Source of the DNA: Anaerolineae bacterium
Lineage (GTDB): Bacteria > Chloroflexota > Anaerolineae > Promineifilales > Promineifilaceae
Direction of reading: 5' to 3'
Assembly (NCBI GenBank): GCA_023382655.1
Contig: JAHDWK010000023.1
Span: 57,915 to 121,914, forward strand
DNA: 64,000 nucleotides
Below are positions 33,509 through 41,917 of the stretch, in pieces; position 1 is the first letter of the stretch; each line of letters begins with the position of its first letter. The notes beneath the pieces were generated by a model. That model was not told the origin of the DNA. It worked only from the letters and a program-made list of their open reading frames with translations, and made no database searches. A program made the position numbers and the translations under genes.

Positions 33509-35767
33509 TTAGCCAACCAGATATGCCGGGCGCACGGCCGTGTCCACCATCTCTCGAATCTGAATCCCCGGGGGTTTGACCGGCAAAATAATGTGGAAAC
33601 GGCTGCCGGGCAGACGGGCTTCGTCTTCGCCTTCCGACTCCACCCAGATGCGACCGCCGTGCGCTTCCACCACCCCTTTGGCAATGGGCAGCCCCAGGCC
33701 AGGCCCGGCGCCCTTAAACTTGGTGCTGCCGGTGGAATGAAGCTGGGGGTCGCCTACGCGGAAGAATTTTTCAAAGATGAGATCGTGATATTTGGGATCA
33801 ATGCCAATACCGCTATCGCTGATCACAATTTCCAGATACTCTTCCGTATCCACACTGGGAATGAGGGCAGCGGTGACGTGGATACGGCCGTTGTCCGGCG
33901 TATACTTCACCGCATTACCCAGCAAATTAGTAAACGCCTGCACCAGTCGCTTGAAATCGGCATGAATCGGCGGCAGATCATTCACTCCCTCTACCACCAT
34001 TTGAATGCGTCGCTCGCGGATAGCCTGCGCCAGTGGTTCACCCGCCAGACGTAGAATGGTATCCACGCGCGTTTTCACAAACGTCAACTGCATGCCGTCC
34101 ACATCCAACTGGCTGGCATCCAGCATCGCCGTAATCAGGCTTTCCAGTTGCAACGTGGCCCGGTTAATATGCCCAATAATCTCGCGGGTCTGTTCTCGCG
34201 TCAGCGCGTTTTCATCATTCATCGCCGCCAGAATGTCCGAATACCCCTTCACCTGGGTCAGCGGCGTGCGCAACTCATGGGACGCAATGGTGATAAAGTC
34301 GGACTTTACCCGATCCATAATCTCCAGCCGCTCATTCTGCTCCGTCAGGTCCGTGTTCAAATGGCGAATCTGCTCGTTTTGGATATTCAATTCACTGTAG
34401 AGCCGGGCATTTTGCAACGCCACCACTGTCTGGTCAGCCAAAAGCTGCATCAATTCCAATTCACTCGGCTGGTAAGGCACAGCCGACATTTTAGGACCAA
34501 CGGCAATGACACTTTCCAATTCATCGCCACTGCCCACCGGCACATACACTTCCATCTGTTGCTCTTTGAGCCAGGCACGTTCCTCATTATTCAACCCTTT
34601 GTAATCCGGGCTGAAATCGAGATCATATTGTAGTAGTGGCTGATTTTGCCGGGCGAGCGTAGTAAAGAAGAGACTGGTAACTGGCAAAGTCACTTTGGTT
34701 CGGGCAATTTGCCCCATTCCCGTTATAGGCGCTAACTCGATACGGCCTGGCTCGCCGTCATCCAACCGCGTCAACAGCATCAACCCACAACGATTCGTCT
34801 CCAGCAATTCACTCAACGTACCGGCGATCAACAAGGCCAATTGCTGCACATCCAATGTGCGGGAGATAGCCTGACTATAATTACGCATCACCTGATTTGT
34901 ATTGAGTCCCTCTCCACGCAAATACCGGAACGTCAGGCGTTCCACCAGCCGGCGGTACGGTTCATACATAAAGAAGCCCAACGAGAGCAGCACCGCCAGA
35001 ATCACGGCCGTGACCACCTCATCCAGCCCTAAATCCCCACTCACCTGCACTGCCGCCAGAATAATGATAATGAGCGGTAGCGCCGATATGGTGTTCACAA
35101 TCAGAAAAGCAATGCCACGCAACGCCCGGGTGCGCACGTCAAAAATGCGGAATGTGGCTACACCGTAGGCCATGCCCATGACGCCCAGGAAACGCAAAAA
35201 TTGCCCCACCAGCACCAAGACAAAATTGTCAAAAAATTGCAGGAATTCACCCAGGAATACGGCCGTCAGCACCACAAACCAATACAACAGCCGGTTCGCG
35301 TGCCAGGGAAATGGCGTCGCCTTATATTCCCGCCACGTCTTACCCAATAGCAGCCCGCTAATAGCAAACCACACCAGATAACTCAAAAAAGTGCCGTTAG
35401 ATACATTCAAGTCTATCAGGGCAGATTGGTTAGAAGGGGGCAATAAATCCACCACAATCGCCATGGCCACCGCCAACACCCCCACCAAAAGCAGGGCACG
35501 CGGCACCTTCCACTCTAAAAACGAAGCTGTTAAACCGACCGCCAGGATAGTATTCAATAGCAAAAACTTGACCGACAAATTGGGATAAACGACCAGCGGT
35601 GCGATAAACAATGAAAACTCCCAAATGACGGAACCTGCCAGGAACAGCACCAACCAACGCCGCTGACTGAGATTTTGGCCGCGCCGGGAGAGAGGCGAAA
35701 TCAGCAGCAAGGTATATAAGGCTGCGCCGATAAGGGGGATAAACTGGTTATTGGCGTATACGCTCAT
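33509..35767 (-). CDS. Membrane sensor histidine kinase with GAF domain
   Basis: 752 aa from ATG 35767. Residues ~10-245 contain about eight hydrophobic helices (7TM-like sensor, e.g. FIPLIGAALYTLLLISPL, LLLNTILAVGLTASFL, FLIVNTISALPLIIIILAA). Residues ~295-460 form a GAF-like domain. A coiled coil (SELNIQNEQIRHLNTDLTEQNERLEI) leads to HisKA with the phosphorylated His in TIASHELRTPLTQVKGYSD near residue 495. HATPase N-box LLGNAVKYTPDNG, G1 SDSGIGIDP, G2 GPGLGLPIAKGVVEAHGG. No receiver attached; its partner may be the regulator at 30085. Confidence 0.95.
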   Translation of the reverse strand: MSVYANNQFIPLIGAALYTLLLISPLSRRGQNLSQRRWLVLFLAGSVIWEFSLFIAPLVVYPNLSVKFLLLNTILAVGLTASFLEWKVPRALLLVGVLAVAMAIVVDLLPPSNQSALIDLNVSNGTFLSYLVWFAISGLLLGKTWREYKATPFPWHANRLLYWFVVLTAVFLGEFLQFFDNFVLVLVGQFLRFLGVMGMAYGVATFRIFDVRTRALRGIAFLIVNTISALPLIIIILAAVQVSGDLGLDEVVTAVILAVLLSLGFFMYEPYRRLVERLTFRYLRGEGLNTNQVMRNYSQAISRTLDVQQLALLIAGTLSELLETNRCGLMLLTRLDDGEPGRIELAPITGMGQIARTKVTLPVTSLFFTTLARQNQPLLQYDLDFSPDYKGLNNEERAWLKEQQMEVYVPVGSGDELESVIAVGPKMSAVPYQPSELELMQLLADQTVVALQNARLYSELNIQNEQIRHLNTDLTEQNERLEIMDRVKSDFITIASHELRTPLTQVKGYSDILAAMNDENALTREQTREIIGHINRATLQLESLITAMLDASQLDVDGMQLTFVKTRVDTILRLAGEPLAQAIRERRIQMVVEGVNDLPPIHADFKRLVQAFTNLLGNAVKYTPDNGRIHVTAALIPSVDTEEYLEIVISDSGIGIDPKYHDLIFEKFFRVGDPQLHSTGSTKFKGAGPGLGLPIAKGVVEAHGGRIWVESEGEDEARLPGSRFHIILPVKPPGIQIREMVDTAVRPAYLVG

Positions 35768-35770
35768 CAA

Positions 35771-35830
35771 ATGCGTAATCCATAACCCGAAGTCCGATTA
35801 CGGATTACCGATTACGGATAACGGATTACT
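35771..35830. repeat. Palindromic repeat, family A (CGATTACGGATTACC units)
   Basis: Tandem ATTACGGATTACC units starting 4 bp upstream of the sensor-kinase ATG, so the kinase lacks a normal SD region. Shares the GAAGTCCG start with the copy at 32401. Confidence 0.88.
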
Positions 35831-35898
35831 TCTCTTGTGATGCTTGGCTCTAAAGACAGTGCCTATTGTAACGGCCGTACCCCCCAGCGGCAAAACAA

Positions 35899-35932
35899 AG
35901 ACCCTAAGGGTTTTCAGAAACCCTTAGGGCCT
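35899..35932. repeat. Palindromic repeat, family G (CCCTAAGGGTTT type)
   Basis: AGACCCTAAGGGTTT and GAAACCCTTAGGGCCT arms, just 3' of the tRNA-Ser gene on its strand; placed to act as its transcription terminator or processing boundary. Confidence 0.88.
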
Positions 35933-35937
35933 GCCTC

Positions 35938-36029
35938 TGGCGGAGAGGGCGGGATTCGAACCCGCGATGAGGTATAACCCCATACACGCTTTCCAAGCGT
36001 GCGCACTAAGCCAGCTATGCGACCTCTCC
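35938..36029 (-). tRNA. tRNA-Ser (anticodon GGA)
   Basis: 92 nt including an encoded CCA. Acceptor stem GGAGAGG/CCTCTCC, D-arm AGCTGGCTTAGTGC, anticodon stem-loop CACGCTTGGAAAGCGTG with GGA, a long variable arm GTATGGGGTTATACC as in class II tRNAs, and T-arm GCGGGTTCGAATCCCGC. A family G palindrome follows its 3' end at once. Confidence 0.96.
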
Positions 36030-36131
36030 AAAAATGCTTGCGAATTATAAACGATGGCCGCGCAGGTGCAAGAAGATGATGAGGTGATGAGGTGGTGGGG
36101 TAATGGCGAACTTCTGAATTTGTGGCATTTC

Positions 36132-36160
36132 TTGACAGGGGCAAAGAAACGGATTAAGAT
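36132..36160 (+). promoter_or_regulatory. Sigma70 promoter of the galactoside-cluster lacI
   Basis: TTGACA (36132-36137), 17-bp spacer, TAAGAT (36155-36160), immediately upstream of a long operator dyad. A strong match, with the start point expected near 36167 inside the dyad. Confidence 0.8.
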
Positions 36161-36161
36161 A

Positions 36162-36189
36162 ATGTTACCGGTCACATGACCGGTAACAT
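36162..36189. promoter_or_regulatory. LacI-family operator, 13-bp perfect arms
   Basis: Arms ATGTTACCGGTCA and TGACCGGTAACAT separated by 2 bp. It starts 1 bp after the -10 box and covers the expected transcription start and two potential ATG codons of lacI, the ideal site for autorepression. Confidence 0.85.
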
Positions 36190-37216
36190 GGCAGAAGGAG
36201 AAGGAGAAGAATTGCCCCGTTCTGATGTGACTATTCGTGATGTTGCCCACCATGCTGGCGTCTCCCACCAGACGGTCTCCCGCGTCATCAATGAGAGCGA
36301 AAGAGTCAGTCCGGAAACACGCGCCCGCGTGGAAGCATCTATTGCCGCGCTCGATTATCGCCCCAATGCCATTGCCCGTTCTATGGCACGAGGCCGCACC
36401 GCTACCCTGGCCTGCATTGCCCCCAACCTGACGGATTACACCTTTGCCAGCATTATTGACGCGGCGGCCACGGCCGTGCGCCAACATAGATTCTTTCTGC
36501 TGTCGGCCTCCGCCCCTGACGAAGAGACATTCCAGGGCTTGATGGATGAATTGGTGACCAGCCATCGCGTCGAAGGGCTATTGGTAATTAATCCTTTTGC
36601 CGACGGCCGTTACCAACTCCTCCCGCCCACCTTCCCCACCGTGTTTGCCGGGGCGCGCCCGCGTGAAGAAGCGGCCAACTCGGTGGCGCTGGATGATGTG
36701 GCCGCAGCATTTACCGCCACCCAACATTTGCTCAATCTGGGGCACACTCACATCGGCATGATCACCGGTCCCCTGGCCGAAGATTGCGCCCAGGATCGCA
36801 GCCAGGGCTTTGCCCAGGCGTTGCAAGCGGCAGGCATCACCTCGCAGCCAGATTGGGTGCGCGAAGGTAACTGGCAGCCGGCCTCCGGGTACGATGTTTT
36901 TATGGGTTGGCAGCAGCAAGGGCAAACGCCAACGGCCGTATTCGCTCAAAATGACCAGATGGCGCTGGGCGTTTTGCGGGCTGCCCGTGACTGCGGCCTG
37001 CAAATTCCGGCGCAGCTATCCATCATTGGCGTGGATGATATCCCCCTGGCTTCCCATTTTGCCCCGCCGCTGACCACATTACGGCAAGATTTTGCCCGTA
37101 TTGGCCGGGAAGCGGCACAGTTGCTCCTGGAAGTCGTCGAGCAGCCAGGCCGCGCCAAAGAGCATTTACAAATCGAAGCCGAGTTAATCCTGCGTCGTTC
37201 TACCGCCAGACCCTAA
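36176..37216 (+). CDS. LacI-family repressor of the galactoside cluster
   Basis: Up to 346 aa. The longest frame begins inside the operator and has no SD; a TTG at 36212 preceded by GGAGAAGGAGAAGAA is the better-supported start and gives a protein beginning MPRSDVTIRDVAHHAGVSHQTV, the usual LacI N-terminus. Hinge LDYRPNAIARSMARG; effector domain with TLACIAPNLTDYTFASIIDAA, GLLVINPFADGRY, QTPTAVFAQNDQMALGVLRAARDCGLQIP and SIIGVDDIPLASHFAPPLTTLRQD. The last codons ARP and the TAA stop are supplied by a family G repeat. Expected to repress the transport/hydrolase genes downstream. Confidence 0.94.
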   Translation: MTGNMAEGEGEELPRSDVTIRDVAHHAGVSHQTVSRVINESERVSPETRARVEASIAALDYRPNAIARSMARGRTATLACIAPNLTDYTFASIIDAAATAVRQHRFFLLSASAPDEETFQGLMDELVTSHRVEGLLVINPFADGRYQLLPPTFPTVFAGARPREEAANSVALDDVAAAFTATQHLLNLGHTHIGMITGPLAEDCAQDRSQGFAQALQAAGITSQPDWVREGNWQPASGYDVFMGWQQQGQTPTAVFAQNDQMALGVLRAARDCGLQIPAQLSIIGVDDIPLASHFAPPLTTLRQDFARIGREAAQLLLEVVEQPGRAKEHLQIEAELILRRSTARP

Positions 37217-37241
37217 GGGTTTTCTGAAACCCTTAGGGTCT
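37209..37241. repeat. Palindromic repeat, family G, overlapping the lacI stop
   Basis: AGACCCTAAGGGTTTTC and GAAACCCTTAGGGTCT arms; the TAA in CCCTAAGGG is the lacI stop codon. No U-run follows, so any terminator action would be weak. Confidence 0.88.
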
Positions 37242-37282
37242 CACCGACAAAGGAGGTGATCTTAACGAGAGGAATTGACAAC

Positions 37283-37426
37283 ATGCGGGCAAAAAGAAGA
37301 GGCACAGGCGGCTACCTGTACCTCCTCAAACACAATGCGGCTGCCTTTAGCTGGGGCACAGTCCACATTGCTTCCTTCTATTTTACCGAACAGCCAACAA
37401 TTTCAGTAACAGGAGTTGAAGAATGA
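37283..37426 (+). CDS. Candidate 47-aa small protein coupled to the binding-protein gene
   Basis: MRAKRRGTGGYLYLLKHNAA... to ...GVEE, 47 codons, basic N-terminus, no family recognised. AGAGGA lies 9 nt before its ATG and its TGA overlaps the ATG of the binding-protein gene (ATGA). A longer SD-like AAAGGAGGTGATC sits 20 nt further upstream. It could be a leader peptide that couples translation to the binding protein, or chance; coding bias cannot be judged at this length. Confidence 0.4.
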   Translation: MRAKRRGTGGYLYLLKHNAAAFSWGTVHIASFYFTEQPTISVTGVEE

Positions 37427-38805
37427 AAATTTTACGCAAATATCTGTATGTGATGCTTGTTTTGCTAGTCACGGCCGTGTTCATTGTCGCGTGTGGCGGT
37501 GACAGTAACGAACCAGCCGCCGAAGAACCAGCCGAAACAGAAGCCGAAGAACCGATGGAAGAAGAACCGGCGGCTGAGGAACCGATGGAAGAAGTCGCCC
37601 TGCGCTGGCGTACCCGCCCGGACAACCAGGCCGAAATTGATGTCTACCAATCCGTCAGCGACGAATTAAACGCCAAAATGGAAGGCGTGACGCTGGTGTA
37701 TGAACCGGGCGGCAGCGAAAGTTCCAGCTACCAAGATGTGCTGCGCACCGAACTGGCCGCCGGCACTGCCCCCGATGTCTTCTGGATTCCCGGCACCGAC
37801 GTGGCCGACTTTGCCACGCGCGGCCTGATCATGGATATGCGGGCGATGGCCGACGCTACCGAAGGGTACAGCGATGAGAACTTCTACCCCGGCCCCATGT
37901 ACCACCTGACGTTCAACCCGGAAACCGGCAACAGTGGCGAAACCCTGTGGGGTCTGCCACGTGACGTATCTACCTTTGCCCTTTATCTAAACCTGGACTT
38001 GCTGGCCGAATCCGGCGCGCCCGACCCGCGTGAGCTGGCGGCCAACGGGGAATGGAACTGGGACGCCTTCCTGGAAGTGGCCCAGGCGATTGACGCCCTG
38101 GGCGACGACATTTACGGCTACGGGCAGAACGCCTGGTGGGGGCCATATGGCTACTGGATCAATGCCGCCGGTGGTGGCTTTTTCAATGAAGACCGCACTG
38201 CTTGCGCCCTGGATACTCCCGAATCGTTGGCCGGGCTGGAATTTGAGTCCCGCCTCTACAACGAATTTGATGTGGCCGTACCCTACGGTGAAGACAGCGA
38301 GCCGCCGTACCTGGCCGGTAAAGTGGGCATGTTCCAAAACGGCCGTTGGGCCACCCCCGGCGCTCGTTCATCCGCCAACTTCAACTGGGACGTGGTGGAA
38401 CTGCCAGACGGCCCGGCCGGGCCAAGCAACTGGCTCTTCTGGGGCGCTTACGTGGTGAATGCCAATACCGAACACCCCGAAGAAGCGTGGCAACTGGTGC
38501 AAGAGCTGACCACTGCCGAAACGCAAGGCAAAATTGCCGCCCTGGGCGCGAACGTGCCCAGCCGCGTCAGCCAGGAAGCGCTGGATGCCTTCCTCACCTT
38601 CACCCCGCCAGACAACAATCAGGCGTTCCTGAATGGCCTGGCCCGCAATCCGGCGACCGAAGGGCCGCTGTGGGCCGGTAGTTGGCCGGAATATGATGCC
38701 GTGATGGGACCGGCGGTCACGGCCGTACTCAATGGCGACATGACGATTGACGACTACGCTGCCACCATCTGCGACGAAGCCAACAAAGCATTTACGCAAG
38801 AGTAG
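37423..38805 (+). CDS. Extracellular sugar-binding lipoprotein of the galactoside ABC importer
   Basis: 460 aa. Lipoprotein signal MKILRKYLYVMLVLLVTAVFIVAC with lipid Cys at 24, followed by a Glu/Pro/Ala-rich acidic linker (residues ~27-60). Mature domain of family 1 solute-binding proteins: LRWRTRPDNQAEIDVYQSVSDEL, GTAPDVFWIPGTDVADFATRG, NPETGNSGETLWGLPRDVSTFALYLNLDLLAESGAPDP, GKVGMFQNGRWATPGARS. Binds the imported oligosaccharide outside the cell and delivers it to the enlarged permeases downstream. The AGGAG before its ATG lies within the 47-aa frame. Confidence 0.95.
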   Translation: MKILRKYLYVMLVLLVTAVFIVACGGDSNEPAAEEPAETEAEEPMEEEPAAEEPMEEVALRWRTRPDNQAEIDVYQSVSDELNAKMEGVTLVYEPGGSESSSYQDVLRTELAAGTAPDVFWIPGTDVADFATRGLIMDMRAMADATEGYSDENFYPGPMYHLTFNPETGNSGETLWGLPRDVSTFALYLNLDLLAESGAPDPRELAANGEWNWDAFLEVAQAIDALGDDIYGYGQNAWWGPYGYWINAAGGGFFNEDRTACALDTPESLAGLEFESRLYNEFDVAVPYGEDSEPPYLAGKVGMFQNGRWATPGARSSANFNWDVVELPDGPAGPSNWLFWGAYVVNANTEHPEEAWQLVQELTTAETQGKIAALGANVPSRVSQEALDAFLTFTPPDNNQAFLNGLARNPATEGPLWAGSWPEYDAVMGPAVTAVLNGDMTIDDYAATICDEANKAFTQE

Positions 38806-38813
38806 GGCAATGT

Positions 38814-38876
38814 AATCCACAGATTACACAGATGACGCAGATTAACCATCTGTGAAATCTGTGTAATCTGTGGATG
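38814..38876. repeat. Palindromic repeat, family D (ATCCACAGATTACACAGAT type)
   Basis: Arms AATCCACAGATTACACAGAT and ATCTGTGTAATCTGTGGAT between the binding protein and MalF-type genes; second copy at 41836. Confidence 0.9.
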
Positions 38877-38890
38877 ATAGGAGGCGGTTT

Positions 38891-40549
38891 ATGGCGGCGG
38901 CAACGGCAGCTTCAGAAAAACATGTGCCCGAACAGCAACTACGACGCTGGATTCAGGCGGCCGTCGGCTGGCATGGCTTGTTAGCAATTGGCGGTGTGGC
39001 CGGGCTGGCCTTGTTGTGGCTGCGTGACGCCGGGGATACGGCCGTCACCTTCAAACTGCTGGCGACTATATTGCTGCTGTTGGGCACGGCCGTTTCCGCC
39101 GCCGCCGCCTTCGATCTCTACCGGCTGCGCCATCGTGGGCGCATTTTTTCACTCGCCTTAAACTATCTTTTGCTCCTCTTTTGTTTCTTTGCCGTCATTC
39201 AACGCACTGGCGGTTTCATTGGCTTTAACACCCTGGCAAACAACTTTGGCCGTGCTCTGCCCTTCCTTTTTCTGGCCTTTGCCGGCCTCCTGATCAGCAA
39301 TCTAGGCGCGACCCCCAGCCCTACCCGCAAAATGGCCGGGCGGGTTGTGACTGTATTGGGCGGGATTGGTTTTCTCCTCCTGGCTGGCTTGTTCACGGCC
39401 GTGCGCGCCCTCTTTGTCGGCCTCACCGATCCGCTCACGCTCCTGTTGACTGTAGCCCTCATTCCATTTGCCTTGTTCATTTGGGCCATCTGGCGGCAGC
39501 CTGCCGCTACCCTGCTGGGCGCAAAAAATGTGGACAACGAAATGCTCATCGGTTGGGCCTTTCTCAGCCCCAACTTGCTGGGTTTTCTCATCTTTATTGC
39601 CGGGCCGCTCCTCTTTTCTCTCTATGTCAGCTTCACCAACTGGGACGCTTTTGGCAATGCCGATTGGGTAGGTCTGAGCAATTACGGCCGTGCCCTCAAC
39701 CTGACCCTGGCTCCCCTGGCCGACGCCGCTCAACGGGCCAACGAAGTGCTGGACATCACCGTGTATGACGAACTGACGCGCCTGACGCTCTTCGGCCGTA
39801 GCTACGTCATTGGCGCCGAAGACAAACTTTTCTGGATCGCCCTGGGCAATACACTGAAATTTGTACTCCTGGCTGTTCCTCTCAGCGTCATCCCCGCCCT
39901 GCTGCTGGCGAACCTGCTCAACAGCAAAGTGCCCGGCATGAAGTTTTTCCGGGCGGTCTACTTTCTGCCCAGCGTCGCCGCCGTCGTTGGCATCGCCCTC
40001 GTCTGGCAGTTATTTTTTAACGCCTCCGTCGGCTATATCAACTACTTCATCTCCCAAATTACCGGTTTTCTGGGCATCACCGATCCGCAAATTCGCTGGC
40101 TTTCTGAAAGCAGCACCGCCTTGCTTGCCGTGGTCATCATGGCCGCCTGGCAGTGGATCGGCTTCAACACCGTCCTCTTTCTGGCCGGTTTGCAAAGCAT
40201 TCCCAGAGAGTTGTATGAAGCCGCCACCGTGGACGGGGCCGGTTCCGGCCGCCAGTTCACCCACATCACCATTCCCCTGCTGGCCCCCACTACCTTTTTT
40301 GTGCTGGTGACAACCACCATCCAATCCATGCAAATTTTTGAGCAGATTTTTATTGTCATGGGTACCAATCCGGCCGGGCCGGGCAATTCTACCCTGACAT
40401 TGGTTCTCTACCTGTACCAGAAAGGGTTCCAACGCTTTGAGCAGGGGTATGCCTCCTCCATCGCCTGGATATTGTTTGCCATCATTTTTGCTGCCACCCT
40501 GTTTCAGGTGCAGCGGCAGCGCATGAGCGGGTCGGGATATGATACGTGA
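38891..40549 (+). CDS. MalF-type permease with a long N-terminal membrane extension
   Basis: 552 aa from ATG 38891 (GGAGG 7 nt upstream); ordinary MalF-type permeases are ~290-320 aa. Residues ~25-210 hold about six extra hydrophobic helices (HGLLAIGGVAGLALLWL, LLATILLLLGTAVSAAAAF, LALNYLLLLFCFFAVI, ALPFLFLAFAGLLISNL, VVTVLGGIGFLLLAGLFT, LLLTVALIPFALFIWAIW). The standard domain starts near IGWAFLSPNLLGFLIFIAGPLLFSLY, with an extra ~45 residues between the first and second core helices (LTLAPLADAAQRANEVLDI...). EAA loop IPRELYEAATVDGAGSG. The stop is supplied by a family C repeat. Confidence 0.93.
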   Translation: MAAATAASEKHVPEQQLRRWIQAAVGWHGLLAIGGVAGLALLWLRDAGDTAVTFKLLATILLLLGTAVSAAAAFDLYRLRHRGRIFSLALNYLLLLFCFFAVIQRTGGFIGFNTLANNFGRALPFLFLAFAGLLISNLGATPSPTRKMAGRVVTVLGGIGFLLLAGLFTAVRALFVGLTDPLTLLLTVALIPFALFIWAIWRQPAATLLGAKNVDNEMLIGWAFLSPNLLGFLIFIAGPLLFSLYVSFTNWDAFGNADWVGLSNYGRALNLTLAPLADAAQRANEVLDITVYDELTRLTLFGRSYVIGAEDKLFWIALGNTLKFVLLAVPLSVIPALLLANLLNSKVPGMKFFRAVYFLPSVAAVVGIALVWQLFFNASVGYINYFISQITGFLGITDPQIRWLSESSTALLAVVIMAAWQWIGFNTVLFLAGLQSIPRELYEAATVDGAGSGRQFTHITIPLLAPTTFFVLVTTTIQSMQIFEQIFIVMGTNPAGPGNSTLTLVLYLYQKGFQRFEQGYASSIAWILFAIIFAATLFQVQRQRMSGSGYDT

Positions 40550-40584
40550 TGCGTGACAAGAGGTCTCACGCATCACGCATCACG
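40544..40584. repeat. Palindromic repeat, family C, overlapping the malF-type stop
   Basis: ACGTGATGCGTGA and TCACGCATCACG arms; the TGA in ACGTGATG is the stop codon. Nearly identical placement to the copy at the end of the beta-galactosidase gene (46239). Confidence 0.88.
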
Positions 40585-40602
40585 AATTCTGGATCAACTG
40601 TT

Positions 40603-41811
40603 ATGAATTCCCATAAACTGCGAACGGCCGTCAAAAACATCCTCGTCTACGCTATCCTGATCTTTTTTGCCGCCATCATGCTGTTTCCCTTTGTCTTTAT
40701 GCTCACCACCTCCTTCAAAGAGCCAAAAGACACTTTTAACTACCCACCGCGCCTGCTGCCGCGCACCGGTCTTACCACGAATCTGAATGGTGAAGAAGTG
40801 CCGCTTTATTACGTAGAAGTGGCCGGTGAAGAGAAAATTTACGCCCTGGTGGAAAGCAATATCCGCACGGCCGTGTTTGCCAACATCACCAACCCGGACG
40901 AAACCTGGAACCTACCCCTACGCGACGCTGAACCCAAAGGCGGCTTTACCAATCAGGAAAAGACCACCTTCAATGGCGAAGAATTGCCGGTTTATCTAAT
41001 TACGGTGAACGGCCGTACCATTGAAGTAGTGCAGGTGGGGCAAAGCGCCCTCGGTCGTTTTGTAGACCCCGATAACCCGCAAAACGAAGCTCTGGCCAAC
41101 GTTCGCCTCAGCCAGCCGGTGGAACGGCTGACCGCCCGGCCCCAGAATTACCAGGATGTGGTCGAACTCCAGGGCATGGACCGCAGCCTGACCAATACCA
41201 TTTTGGTGACATTGGCCGTCGTCCTGGGTACGCTGACCACCTCTGTCTTGGGCGGCTACGCCTTTGCCCGATTGCGCTTTCCCGGCCGTAACAATCTCTT
41301 TGTCCTCTACCTGGGCACGATGATGATCCCGTTCGTCGTATTGGTCACGCCCATGTACCAGCTGATGGTCTACATCGGCTGGGTAGACAACATGGTCTCC
41401 CTGATCATGCCCTGGATTTTCAGCGCGTATGGCACCTTCCTCATGCGCCAATTTTTCCTGACCATCCCTAAAGAGATCGAAGAAGCGGCCGTGATTGATG
41501 GCGCCTCCCGGCTGCAAATTTTGTGGCGCATCTTTGTGCCTGCCAGCACCCCCGCCCTGGCGACCCTGACCACCTTCACCTTCCTCTACGCCTGGAACAG
41601 CTTCTTCTGGCCGCTGGTCATCATCAACACCGGCAACACCGCCAACCATGTACTCACACTCTCGCTCAATGTGCTGCGCGGCCGGGCCTCAGACAGCCCT
41701 AACCTGATTCTGGCAGGCGCAGCGATTGCCATTTTGCCGCCCATGCTCATCTTCATCTTCGGCCAGCGCTTCTTTGTGGAAAGCGCCACCAGCAGCGGGG
41801 TGAAAGGATGA
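40603..41811 (+). CDS. MalG-type permease with a large extracytoplasmic insertion
   Basis: 402 aa from ATG 40603; usual MalG-type length is ~275-300 aa. Helix 1 (ILVYAILIFFAAIMLFPFVFML) is followed by the normal TTSFKEPKDTFNYPP, then ~125 extra residues (about 55-180) with two similar beta-rich stretches, GEEVPLYYVEVAGEEKIYAL and GEELPVYLITVNGRTIEVVQ, before the family motif YQDVVELQGMDRSLTNTILV resumes. EAA loop EIEEAAVIDGASRLQILWRI. The insertion faces the outside and may contact the binding protein or the partner permease's own extra loop. Confidence 0.94.
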   Translation: MNSHKLRTAVKNILVYAILIFFAAIMLFPFVFMLTTSFKEPKDTFNYPPRLLPRTGLTTNLNGEEVPLYYVEVAGEEKIYALVESNIRTAVFANITNPDETWNLPLRDAEPKGGFTNQEKTTFNGEELPVYLITVNGRTIEVVQVGQSALGRFVDPDNPQNEALANVRLSQPVERLTARPQNYQDVVELQGMDRSLTNTILVTLAVVLGTLTTSVLGGYAFARLRFPGRNNLFVLYLGTMMIPFVVLVTPMYQLMVYIGWVDNMVSLIMPWIFSAYGTFLMRQFFLTIPKEIEEAAVIDGASRLQILWRIFVPASTPALATLTTFTFLYAWNSFFWPLVIINTGNTANHVLTLSLNVLRGRASDSPNLILAGAAIAILPPMLIFIFGQRFFVESATSSGVKG

Positions 41812-41835
41812 TCTGCGAAGGACGCGAAGAATTGG

Positions 41836-41890
41836 AATCCACAGATTACACAGATGGGCACAGTTTTTTTATCTGTGAAATCTGTGGATT
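41836..41890. repeat. Palindromic repeat, family D
   Basis: Arms AATCCACAGATTACACAGATG and ATCTGTGAAATCTGTGGATT around a T7-containing loop; fills the gap between the malG-type and HAD genes, preceded by a GCGAAGGACGCGAAGAA tandem. Confidence 0.9.
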
Positions 41891-41917
41891 ATCTCCAAAG
41901 AAACTCAACGATAGACA

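Noticed and set aside
35938..36029. tRNA-Ser as an integration site of a genomic island
   Set aside because: No integrase gene and no repeated tRNA 3' end within the window.
35914..36565. Long minus-strand frames across the tRNA-Ser and the lacI gene
   Set aside because: They run through a structured tRNA and antisense to a well-supported LacI protein; no family sequence is visible.
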